Assembly: GCA_958428675.1 (NCBI GenBank)
Contig: CAUAGV010000055.1
Location: 1-9,645 of the forward strand
DNA length: 9,645 bases
Origin: an uncultured Collinsella sp.
GTDB lineage: Bacteria; Actinomycetota; Coriobacteriia; Coriobacteriales; Coriobacteriaceae
Direction of reading: 5' to 3'
In this document: positions 1 to 6,460 of the stretch, in pieces
How the letters are laid out: each line of letters begins with the position of its first letter
Numbering within the stretch: position 1 is the stretch's first letter
Notes under the pieces: generated by a model
The model's input: only the letters and a program-made list of their open reading frames with translations
What the model was told of the DNA's origin: nothing
Database searches by the model: none
Program-made: the position numbers and the translations under genes

Positions 1-778
1 CGAGCGTCTGGAGGCCGCGTGCACCTCTGCCGAGGACGCCGCCTCCGATGGTGACCACGCCGTGGGCCGCGGCGCCGAAGGCCCGCTACGCATCGCCGTG
101 CCCAAGGGCTCGCTTAAGGCCGACACGCTCGACGTGCTCGAGGCCGCGGGCCTGGACGTCTCTGAGCTGCGCGACCCCGGCCGTCACCTGATTGTGCGCG
201 GTCGCGACACGCGTGCCGGCGAGGGCACGGTCGGCGATATCGAGTTTGTCATCGTGCGTCCCAGCGACGCGCCCGCTTTTGTGGGCTGTGGTGGTGCCGA
301 TTGCGGCATCTGTGGCTGGGACTCGCTCATCGAGGCAGACCTCAACTTGCTGCAGCTGGTCGATCTGGGCTACGGCCTGTGCACGTTTATCGAGGCAGAG
401 CCCGCGTGGCGCGCTGGCCAGGCCGAGCGCAACTATGCCCGTCGCGGGTCGCTTCGTGTGGCCACCAAGTATCCGCGCATCGCGAGCGCCTGGTATGCCG
501 AGCGTGGCGTGAATGCCGATATCGTCTCGCTGCACGGCAATATCGAGCTGGGCCCCATCGTCGGTATGACCGACCGTATCGTGGACATTACCGCCACGGG
601 CGCCACCCTGCGCGATAACGACCTGGTTATTACTGGTCGCATTATGGACTGCACGGCGCGCTTCTTTGTCAATCCGGGTGCCGCGCGCCTGGATCCGCGC
701 GTACGCAATCTGGCAGATCGCTTGGCAGCTGCTGTTAAGGACAAGCATTTTGAGCCCGTCGCGGGCTCGGCACAATAG
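1..778 (+). CDS. hisG: ATP phosphoribosyltransferase, short-form catalytic subunit; 5' end open, possibly HisZ-HisG fusion
   Basis: Catalyses the first step of histidine synthesis, joining ATP and PRPP to give phosphoribosyl-ATP in the cytoplasm. The HisG domain starts at LRIAVPKGSL (from base 86) and includes KYPRIASAWYAERG, the LHGNIELGPIVGMTDRIVDI region and the PRPP-binding loop TATGATL (about 590-610). There is no C-terminal regulatory domain, so this is the short form, which in known systems needs HisZ. A GTG at 62 could start a 238-residue protein, but no Shine-Dalgarno sequence precedes it. The same frame stays open to the window edge with high GC at third positions and an acidic, Ala-rich, linker-like translation. 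I therefore draw the CDS as continuing leftward (frame begins at base 2). Being a separate gene starting at 62 remains possible. An odd cysteine cluster lies at 287-313. The stop is TAG 776-778. HisG identity is very secure; the 5' extent is not. Confidence 0.9.
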   Translation, partial: ERLEAACTSAEDAASDGDHAVGRGAEGPLRIAVPKGSLKADTLDVLEAAGLDVSELRDPGRHLIVRGRDTRAGEGTVGDIEFVIVRPSDAPAFVGCGGADCGICGWDSLIEADLNLLQLVDLGYGLCTFIEAEPAWRAGQAERNYARRGSLRVATKYPRIASAWYAERGVNADIVSLHGNIELGPIVGMTDRIVDITATGATLRDNDLVITGRIMDCTARFFVNPGAARLDPRVRNLADRLAAAVKDKHFEPVAGSAQ

Positions 779-815
779 CGCGAGCACGCACGGGCGCCCC
801 AACGTACGGGCTGCG

Positions 816-850
816 GGCCGACTGGCGCCGCCGCCCGGCCTTTCGTTTTT
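816..850 (+). terminator. Terminator-like hairpin between hisG and hisD
   Basis: Bases 816-820 (GGCCG) pair with 836-840 (CGGCC), and 824-827 (GGCG) pair with 832-835 (CGCC). This leaves a 3-nt bulge (ACT) and a 4-nt loop. TTTCGTTTTT follows at 841-850. That is the layout of an intrinsic terminator, though the T-tract is interrupted by CG. It lies inside what otherwise reads as a single operon, 38 nt downstream of the hisG stop and 34 nt before hisD, so it would act as a partial terminator or attenuator rather than an operon end. A second perfect hairpin (GAGCCCG, TCG loop, CGGGCTC; 752-768) sits in the last codons of hisG. Termination activity is inferred, not shown. Confidence 0.45.
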
Positions 851-883
851 CGAACACAACCTCGACCGATAGGGGATACCGAT

Positions 884-2320
884 ATGAAGACCATCGAGCT
901 TGCTCCCGGTGAGCGCCTCGTTACCAACCAGCTCAACCGAAAGGGCGTGCTGCCGCAAAACATCGTCGACGCCGCGCGCGATATCGTGGCCAACGTGCGT
1001 GCCAACGGCGATGCCGCGGTGCGCGACTATTGCCAGCGCTTTGACGGCGTTGAGCTGCAGAGCTTCCGTCTGCCGCAAGAGCAGATCGATGCCGCGCTCG
1101 AGGGCCTCGATCCCGCTTTTGTCGCGGCGCTCGAAAAGGCTGCACGCCAGATTCGCGAGTTCCACCAGCGCGAGGTCGAGCAGAGCTGGTTTACCACGCG
1201 CCCGGACGGCACGATGCTCGGCGTTAAGGTGACCCCGCTTGCCGCGGCTGGCATCTACGTGCCGGGCGGCCGTGCGCAGTATCCCTCCACCGTGCTTATG
1301 AACGCCATTCCCGCCAAGGTCGCCGGCGTTGAGCGCGTGGTCATGGTGACCCCGCCGCAAAAGGACGGCCTGATCAGCCCCTACACACTCGCCGCGGCAA
1401 AGCTCGGCGGCGTGGACGAGATCTATATGGTGGGCGGCGCCCAGGCCGTGGCCGCACTGGCGTACGGTACCGAGACCATTCCGCGCGTCGACAAAATCAC
1501 CGGCCCGGGCAACGCCTTTGTCGCCGCTGCCAAACAGATTGTCTCGGGTGACGTGGGTATCGATATGGTCGCCGGTCCCTCCGAGGTCTGCGTGCTGGCC
1601 GATGCTACGGCCAAGCCCATGGTGGTCGCGGCCGACCTGATGGCCCAGGCCGAGCACGATCCGCTGGCAGCCTGCTATCTGGTGACCTGCGACGAGCGGT
1701 TTGCGCGTGAGGTCGAGGCGGGTATCGATATTCTGGTAGCGCAGTCGCCACGCGCCGAAATCACGCGTGCTTCGCTCGACAATGAGGGCACCATCGTGGT
1801 GGCCGCCGACATGGCTGCCGCCGTCGAGGCGGTGAACACCGTGGCGCCCGAGCACCTGGAGCTGCACTGCAAGGACGCGATGGGCCTGCTCGGCGGCATT
1901 CGCAACGCCGGCGCCATCTTTGTGGGCGCTTGGAGCTCCGAGCCGCTCGGCGATTACGTTGCCGGCCCCAATCACACGCTGCCGACCGGCGGCACGGCCA
2001 TGTTCTCCAACCCGCTTTCGGTGGAGGAGTTCGTCAAGCGCTCGAGCGTCATTTGCTATACGCCCGAGGGCCTGCTCTCCGATGCTCCCGCTACGCAACG
2101 TTTGGCCGAGGCCGAGGGCCTGTGGGCACACGCGCTTTCCGCCGCACTGCGTCGCCGTGTGCTGGAGCAGGGCGAGGATGCCGTGAGCGCCGAGTCTCTG
2201 GCCGCGGCCGACCTGACCAAGGTCGCCTGGCCGGGCGACGCCGTGGCGACGGTTGCCGAGGGCGTTGACCTGGCGGCTGCGGGCGCGGATGGCGTTGGCG
2301 CGACTGGTAAGGAGGCCTAA
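884..2320 (+). CDS. hisD: Histidinol dehydrogenase
   Basis: Catalyses the last two steps of the pathway, NAD-dependent oxidation of histidinol through histidinal to histidine. The 478-residue protein has the family landmarks in order: GIYVPGGRAQYPSTVLMN, KITGPGNAFVAAAKQIVSG, GIDMVAGPSEV, AQAEHDP, APEHLEL, and GDYVAGPNHTLPTGGTA. The zinc ligands known from E. coli HisD align with Q255, H258, D357 and H416, and the catalytic Glu-His pair with E323-H324, so it should be active. The usual length is about 430 residues. Here an Ala/Gly/Asp-rich tail of about 48 residues follows the normal end. ATG 884 is preceded by AGGGGA (871-876), a modest ribosome binding site. The stop overlaps the leader of hisC, whose own binding site lies within the last codons of hisD. 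Confidence 0.97.
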   Translation: MKTIELAPGERLVTNQLNRKGVLPQNIVDAARDIVANVRANGDAAVRDYCQRFDGVELQSFRLPQEQIDAALEGLDPAFVAALEKAARQIREFHQREVEQSWFTTRPDGTMLGVKVTPLAAAGIYVPGGRAQYPSTVLMNAIPAKVAGVERVVMVTPPQKDGLISPYTLAAAKLGGVDEIYMVGGAQAVAALAYGTETIPRVDKITGPGNAFVAAAKQIVSGDVGIDMVAGPSEVCVLADATAKPMVVAADLMAQAEHDPLAACYLVTCDERFAREVEAGIDILVAQSPRAEITRASLDNEGTIVVAADMAAAVEAVNTVAPEHLELHCKDAMGLLGGIRNAGAIFVGAWSSEPLGDYVAGPNHTLPTGGTAMFSNPLSVEEFVKRSSVICYTPEGLLSDAPATQRLAEAEGLWAHALSAALRRRVLEQGEDAVSAESLAAADLTKVAWPGDAVATVAEGVDLAAAGADGVGATGKEA

Positions 2321-2321
2321 T

Positions 2322-3437
2322 ATGGCCGAGCTGACGCCCCACATGAAGGAGCTCGTCCAGCCTTACCTGGCCGGTATTGAGCCCTACGATCCCAACTTTA
2401 CGCCTACGCGCATCAACCTTTCGGCCAACGAGAACACCTATCCCGTGCCGACCGGCGTGCGCGAGGCGGTCGACGCTGCCCTGGCTGCCACACCGCTCAA
2501 TCGCTATCCCGATCCCATGTCGAACGACCTGCGCGACGAGCTTGCTGCCTGGCATGGCGTGGCGCGCGAGAATGTCTGCGTGGGAAACGGCGGCGACGAG
2601 CTGCTCTATAACTACCTGTTGGCGTTTGGCGGCGTGGGACGGACCCTGCTCAACTGCCCGCCGTGCTTTAGCGAGTACGCGTTCTTTGCGTCGCTCTGCC
2701 AGACCGAGGTGCGTGACGTGTGGCGCGACCCCGCGACCTTTGAGCTCGACCAGACAGCCGTGCTTGCGGCAGCGCCCGAGTGCAACCTGGCAATCGTGAC
2801 CTCGCCCAATAACCCCACGGGCGACGTGGCGCCGCTCGACTTTATCGCGGCGCTGTGCGATGCGTGCCCCGGCATGGTGATGGTCGACGAGGCCTACGTT
2901 GAGTTTGCCGACGATTCGTTTGGCGCGGCCACCACGGCGCAGGGGCTTATCGCCGAGCATCCCAACCTGGTGATTCTGCATACGCTGTCCAAGGCGTTTG
3001 GCGCCGCCGGCACGCGTCTGGGCTATGTGATCGCGGCGCCCGAGGTCATCGACGTGTTCGCGGCGATTCGCCAGATCTATTCGGTCAACGTGCTGAGCCA
3101 AGCCGCCGCGCTTGCCTGCGTGCGTGCCCGCGATGCGTACGCGCCCGTGGTGGCACAGGTTGCATCCGAGCGCGAGAGCGAGCTGTGCGCCCTGCGTGCA
3201 ATGGCTGCCGAGGGCCTGCCCGTGGAGGCGTGGCCGAGCGCGGCGAACTTTGTGCTCGTGCGCACGCCGCATGCCACGCGCGTGCGCGAACGTCTGCGCG
3301 ATGAGTATTCGATTTTGGTGCGCGACTTTAGCTATGCGCCGGGGCTTGCGGACTGTCTGCGCATTACCGTGGGTACCCCGCAGGAAAATGATGAGGTGCT
3401 GGCTGCGTTTGCCGCGCTGGTGAAGGAGGAGATGTAG
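2322..3437 (+). CDS. hisC: Histidinol-phosphate aminotransferase
   Basis: PLP-dependent class I/II aminotransferase that converts imidazole acetol phosphate and glutamate into histidinol phosphate and 2-oxoglutarate. The protein is 371 residues, normal for the family. It shows NENTYP near the N-terminus, GGDELLYNYLL (cofactor phosphate region), SPNNPTG with the PLP-ring Asn at about 163-164, DEAYVEF (D189 and Y192), and SKAFGAAGTRLGY with K224 as the Schiff-base lysine. ATG 2322 is chosen because a perfect AAGGAGG (2309-2315) lies 6 nt upstream. The frame is also open further left to 2253, but that part overlaps hisD and has no binding site. The gene starts 1 nt after the hisD stop and abuts hisB with no gap, so translation is probably coupled on both sides. 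Confidence 0.96.
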   Translation: MAELTPHMKELVQPYLAGIEPYDPNFTPTRINLSANENTYPVPTGVREAVDAALAATPLNRYPDPMSNDLRDELAAWHGVARENVCVGNGGDELLYNYLLAFGGVGRTLLNCPPCFSEYAFFASLCQTEVRDVWRDPATFELDQTAVLAAAPECNLAIVTSPNNPTGDVAPLDFIAALCDACPGMVMVDEAYVEFADDSFGAATTAQGLIAEHPNLVILHTLSKAFGAAGTRLGYVIAAPEVIDVFAAIRQIYSVNVLSQAAALACVRARDAYAPVVAQVASERESELCALRAMAAEGLPVEAWPSAANFVLVRTPHATRVRERLRDEYSILVRDFSYAPGLADCLRITVGTPQENDEVLAAFAALVKEEM

Positions 3438-4025
3438 ATGGGCCGCTATGCCGAGGTAACCCGTAAGACGGGGGAGACCGATATTGTCGTAAAGCTCGAC
3501 CTGGATGGAACCGGTGCGTGCGATATCTCGACCGGCGTGCCGTTTTTCGACCACATGCTCAACGCCTTTGGCCGCCATGGTCTGTTCGATTTGACGGTGC
3601 GCGCGGTGGGCGACGTGGAAGTCGACGCGCACCACACCGTCGAGGATACGGGCATCGTGCTGGGCGAGGCGTTTTGCCAAGCGCTGGGTGACAAGGCGGG
3701 CATTACGCGCTTTGCCGACGCGGCGATTGCCATGGACGAGACGCTCGTGATGGCCGCCGTGGATATCTCGGGCCGTGGCCAGGCCTATTGCGAGCTGCCC
3801 GTGCCGACCGAGCGCGTGGGCAGCTTTGATACCGAGCTGGCCGTCGAGTTCTTCTACGCCTTTGCGCGCGATGCCAAACTAACGCTGCACGTGCGCGAGC
3901 TGGCGGGCGGCAATTCGCACCACATTATCGAGGCCGCCTTTAAGGCCGTGGGCCGCACGATGCGCCACGCCTGCGAGCTCGATCCCCGCGTGCAGGGCAT
4001 CCCCAGCACCAAGGGCTCACTGTAA
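3438..4025 (+). CDS. hisB: Imidazoleglycerol-phosphate dehydratase, monofunctional
   Basis: Removes water from imidazole glycerol phosphate to give imidazole acetol phosphate, the substrate of HisC. The family is Mn-dependent and forms large oligomers. The 195-residue protein is a standard dehydratase: FFDHMLNAFGRHG (H39), DAHHTVEDTG (H65, H66), AMDETL, and the C-terminal GGNSHHIIEA (H161, H162, E165) supply the metal-binding His and Glu residues of the two-metal site. The end, IPSTKGSL, is also typical. It lacks the N-terminal HAD phosphatase half of enterobacterial HisB, so histidinol phosphate must be dephosphorylated by another protein (see 7387-8298). ATG directly follows the hisC stop, with AAGGAGG at 3423-3429. 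Confidence 0.97.
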   Translation: MGRYAEVTRKTGETDIVVKLDLDGTGACDISTGVPFFDHMLNAFGRHGLFDLTVRAVGDVEVDAHHTVEDTGIVLGEAFCQALGDKAGITRFADAAIAMDETLVMAAVDISGRGQAYCELPVPTERVGSFDTELAVEFFYAFARDAKLTLHVRELAGGNSHHIIEAAFKAVGRTMRHACELDPRVQGIPSTKGSL

Positions 4026-4060
4026 CCTGCCAAAAAGGGACAGGTTTATTTTGGCAGGTT
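4024..4060. repeat. Perfect 12-bp inverted repeat (REP-like) between hisB and hisH
   Basis: AACCTGCCAAAA (4024-4035) and TTTTGGCAGGTT (4049-4060) are exact reverse complements around a 13-nt loop that holds GGGACAGG. The left arm begins inside the TAA stop of hisB. CAGGTTT occurs twice (4041-4047 and 4055-4061), so the left AACCTG can pair with either copy. Only two further T residues follow the right arm, so this is a poor intrinsic terminator. The GGGAC-containing loop between palindromic arms resembles dispersed extragenic palindromes I remember from Coriobacteriia and Firmicutes, but genome copy number cannot be judged here. It lies 24 nt ahead of the hisH start and could slow ribosomes or stabilise mRNA. 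Confidence 0.7.
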
Positions 4061-4084
4061 TTGAAGGAGATAAGGGAGGGTCGC

Positions 4085-4786
4085 GTGGGCGAACCGAAGA
4101 TCGTGGTGGTCGACTACCACAAGGGCAACTTGTCGAGCGTCGTGCGCGGGCTTGCGCGCGCCGGTGCCGCCGCCTGCACATCGGACGACCCGGAGCAGAT
4201 TCGCAACGCCGACGGCCTGGTCATCCCGGGCGTGGGCGCGTTCTATGACGCGATCGCCTTTATGCGCCAGAGCGGCGAGGAGGCGGCCGTGCTCGACGCC
4301 GTTGCCGCTGGAACTCCGCTGCTCGGCATCTGCCTGGGCCTTCAATTATTTTTTGAGCGCGGCAACGAGGGCGTGCCTGCGGACGAGGGCGCAGTTGCCG
4401 ACGGCAACACCCCCGAGCAGGCCGGTGGCCCCTGGGTCGATGGCCTGGGTATTATGCGCGGTTCGTGCGCGCGTCTGGAGTCGAGCCGCCTGAAGGTGCC
4501 GCACGTGGGGTGGGACCAGGTGCACATGACGCCTGCCGGTGCGGCCGATCCGCTGCTCGCCGGTTTTGCCGAGGGCGCCAATATGTACTTCACCCACAGC
4601 TATGCGGTGGCCGATGATGCCGATGCCGCCGATGTTCTGGCACGCACGCACTACACGCGGAGCTTCCCGTGCATCGTGCGCCACGGCAACGTGTGGGGCT
4701 GTCAGTTCCATCCCGAGAAATCCTCCGCGCTTGGTCAGCGCATCCTTAAGAACTTCGTCAACATCGTCGAGGAGGCCGGCCGATGA
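4085..4786 (+). CDS. hisH: Imidazole glycerol phosphate synthase, glutaminase subunit
   Basis: Class I glutamine amidotransferase that releases ammonia from glutamine and passes it through the HisF barrel. The protein reads MGEPKIVVVDYHKGNL, then PGVGAF (oxyanion region), GICLGLQ with nucleophile C83, and QFHPEKS with H209 and E211 completing the triad. It has 233 residues against about 200 in most relatives. The difference is mainly a Gly/Ala/Asp-rich insert after the nucleophile elbow (about residues 97-116). GTG 4085 is chosen because GGAGG (4075-4079) stands 5 nt before it and the conserved domain starts within a few residues. An in-frame TTG at 4061 lies beside the inverted repeat and is less likely. 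The 3' end overlaps hisA by 4 nt (ATGA). Confidence 0.95.
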   Translation: MGEPKIVVVDYHKGNLSSVVRGLARAGAAACTSDDPEQIRNADGLVIPGVGAFYDAIAFMRQSGEEAAVLDAVAAGTPLLGICLGLQLFFERGNEGVPADEGAVADGNTPEQAGGPWVDGLGIMRGSCARLESSRLKVPHVGWDQVHMTPAGAADPLLAGFAEGANMYFTHSYAVADDADAADVLARTHYTRSFPCIVRHGNVWGCQFHPEKSSALGQRILKNFVNIVEEAGR

Positions 4787-5526
4787 TCCTGTTTCCTGCA
4801 ATCGATTTGATCGGCGGCAAGGTCGTGCGCCTGGAGCGCGGCGACCGGAGCCGCTGCAAGGTATATTCCGACGACCCCGTGGCCGTTGCTCGCTCCTTTG
4901 CCGAGCAGGGTGCGAGCTGGGTGCACGTCGTCGACCTGTCCGCTGCCTTTGGCGAGGACGAGGACGCGTGCGCTGCCAACTCGGCGGCGATTAAGGCTAT
5001 CTGCGGCGTCGACGGCCTGTCCGTGGACGTGGGCGGCGGTGTCCGCTCGCTCGCGCGCATCGACGAGCTGGCCGGCTATGGTGCTCGCCGCATTGCGCTG
5101 GGCACCGTGCTGGTGACCGAGCCGGGTTTTGCCGAGGTGGCAGCCCAAGGCTTTGGCGAGCTGTTGGTGGCAGATATTGCCGCGCGCGACGGCCAGGTCA
5201 AGGTGAATGGCTGGCGCGACGGCGCGGGCGTGGCGCTCGACGATGCCGTGGCGCAGCTTTCCGAGCTGGGCTTTAAGCATCTGGTGTATACCGACATCGC
5301 GCGCGATGGCATGCAGACGGGCATCGATGTGGCGGCGTATCGCCATGTGGCCGAGGTCGCGGGATTTCCCGTCGTGGCTTCGGGCGGCATCTCGACGCTC
5401 GACGACATCCGCGCGCTGGCCGCGGTGGGCGAGGGCGCGATTGAAGGCGCCATTACCGGCCGTGCACTCTACGAGGGCAACTTTACGCTGGTACAGGCGT
5501 TGGTCGCCGCCCGAGGGGAGGAGTAG
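4783..5526 (+). CDS. hisA: ProFAR isomerase (phosphoribosylformimino-AICAR-phosphate isomerase)
   Basis: A TIM-barrel Amadori isomerase that turns ProFAR into PRFAR, the substrate of HisF. It has 247 residues. The N-terminal FPAIDLIGGKVVRL carries the catalytic base D8. The second half has VADIAARDG with the expected acid D131, then VYTDIARDGM (T170) and two phosphate-binding loops, SVDVGGGVRS and VASGGISTLDD. Many actinobacteria use a dual HisA/TrpF enzyme, PriA. The position where PriA carries an Arg just before Gly-Trp is Asn here (N142 in VNGW), so I favour plain HisA, though EGAITGRALYEGNFTL looks PriA-like. ATG 4783 overlaps the hisH stop, with GGAGG at 4771-4775. Confidence 0.95.
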   Translation: MILFPAIDLIGGKVVRLERGDRSRCKVYSDDPVAVARSFAEQGASWVHVVDLSAAFGEDEDACAANSAAIKAICGVDGLSVDVGGGVRSLARIDELAGYGARRIALGTVLVTEPGFAEVAAQGFGELLVADIAARDGQVKVNGWRDGAGVALDDAVAQLSELGFKHLVYTDIARDGMQTGIDVAAYRHVAEVAGFPVVASGGISTLDDIRALAAVGEGAIEGAITGRALYEGNFTLVQALVAARGEE

Positions 5527-5529
5527 CCC

Positions 5530-6312
5530 ATGCTTACCAAGCGCGTGATTCCCTGTCTAGACGTCAAGGACGGCCGTGTGGTCAAAGGCGTCAACTTTGT
5601 GAGCCTGCGCGATGCGGGCGATCCGGTGGAGCTTGCCCTTGCCTACGACCGCGAGGGTGCAGACGAGGTCGTCTTCCTGGACATTACCGCCACGAGCGAC
5701 AACCGCGCGACGACCATCGAGATGGCGGCGCACGCGGCCGAGGAGCTCGCTATTCCCTATACCGTGGGCGGCGGTTTCCGCGACCTGGCGGGCATGCGAA
5801 CCATGGTGGCAGCCGGTGCCGACAAGGTGTCGCTCAACTCTGCCGCCGTGCGCGACCCGTCGCTGATCAGCCAAGCTGCCGCGGCGTTTGGCAGCCAGGC
5901 CGTGGTCGTGGCGATCGATGCCAAGCGCGTCGGCCTGCCTGGGCAGCCGGATGCCGACAAGTGGGAGGTTTTTACCGCAGGAGGCCGCAACGCCACGGGT
6001 ATCGATGCGGTGGCATGGGCCGAGGAGGCGGCTCGTCGCGGCGCCGGCGAGATTCTGCTGACCAGCATGGACCGCGACGGCACCAAGGCTGGCTTTGACC
6101 TGGCGCTCACCCGCGCCGTGGCGCGCGCGGTGCCAATCCCCGTCATCGCGAGCGGCGGCGTGGGCACGCTCGAGCATTTTGCCGAGGGCGTGATCGAGGG
6201 CGAAGCCGACGCCGTACTGGCGGCCAGCGTCTTTCACTTTGGAACCTTCAGCATTCGCCAGGTGAAGGAGTATATGGCCTCGCAGGGCATCCCTGTCAGG
6301 TTGGACTTCTAG
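5530..6312 (+). CDS. hisF: Imidazole glycerol phosphate synthase, cyclase subunit
   Basis: A TIM barrel that uses ammonia from HisH to convert PRFAR into imidazole glycerol phosphate and AICAR, which returns to purine synthesis. It has 260 residues, slightly over the usual 250 or so. The start MLTKRVIPCLDVKDGRVVKG places the catalytic D11 exactly, and VVVAIDAKRV places D130, the other essential aspartate. Further motifs are FTAGGRNATG, LLTSMDRDGTKAGFD, VIASGGVGTLEHF and the C-terminal half-barrel phosphate site. A short loop insert (GLPGQPDAD) follows D130. ATG 5530 comes 3 nt after the hisA stop, and GGGGAGGAG at 5515-5523 is its binding site. Unlike its upstream neighbours it is followed by a 148-nt gap. 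Confidence 0.97.
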   Translation: MLTKRVIPCLDVKDGRVVKGVNFVSLRDAGDPVELALAYDREGADEVVFLDITATSDNRATTIEMAAHAAEELAIPYTVGGGFRDLAGMRTMVAAGADKVSLNSAAVRDPSLISQAAAAFGSQAVVVAIDAKRVGLPGQPDADKWEVFTAGGRNATGIDAVAWAEEAARRGAGEILLTSMDRDGTKAGFDLALTRAVARAVPIPVIASGGVGTLEHFAEGVIEGEADAVLAASVFHFGTFSIRQVKEYMASQGIPVRLDF

Positions 6313-6321
6313 CGCTGCGGC

Positions 6322-6415
6322 TTGCCCAGGCACCGCATCTTGCCGCTCAAACCGTCGCTCGCGTACCAAAGTGCGCGTCGCTCCTCTTTCGCGGCAACCT
6401 GCGGCACCTGGACAA
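6322..6415. repeat. Large imperfect inverted repeat filling the hisF-hisI gap
   Basis: Arms 6322-6346 and 6391-6415 are reverse complements at 20 of 25 positions. The paired blocks are TTG/CAA, CCAGG/CCTGG, CCGCA/TGCGG and TTGCCGC/GCGGCAA. If transcribed from the - strand, three of the five mismatches become G-U pairs, giving 23 of 25. The 44-nt centre contains its own hairpin: CGCGTAC (6360-6366) and GTGCGCG (6371-6377) around a CAAA loop, with one G-U pair. CGTCGCTC also occurs twice (6353-6360 and 6376-6383). No T-tract follows, so it is not a plain intrinsic terminator. It could be a structured leader of hisI, an mRNA-stability element, or a miniature inverted-repeat element. The rest of the gap (6416-6460) holds only the hisI binding site. 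Confidence 0.6.
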
Positions 6416-6460
6416 CCCTCGCCGACCTGTGGGGCTTACTGTTATTACTTGGGAGAAATG

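Noticed and set aside
86..3680. Very long open frames on the - strand (86-2344 and 2091-3680) opposite hisG, hisD, hisC and hisB
   Set aside because: They mirror highly GC-biased codons of genuine his genes, give His/Arg/Gly-rich low-complexity translations with no recognisable domain, and overlap conserved enzymes completely.
4061..4084. TTG at 4061 as the hisH start
   Set aside because: It directly adjoins the inverted repeat, adds residues not seen in the family and would place the good GGAGG site inside the coding region. GTG 4085 has proper spacing.
4783..5526. HisA as a dual-function PriA (HisA/TrpF) enzyme
   Set aside because: The residue before the conserved Gly-Trp is Asn rather than the Arg of PriA. 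Without knowing whether trpF exists elsewhere, plain HisA is the simpler call.
6440..6448. Extended -10-like TGTTATTAC before hisI as an internal promoter
   Set aside because: Transcription would begin at or beyond the ribosome binding site, and no -35 element is visible.
6371..6460. Earlier hisI start at 6371
   Set aside because: The added segment overlaps the right arm of the inverted repeat, is not HisI-like and has no suitable binding site, unlike ATG 6461.
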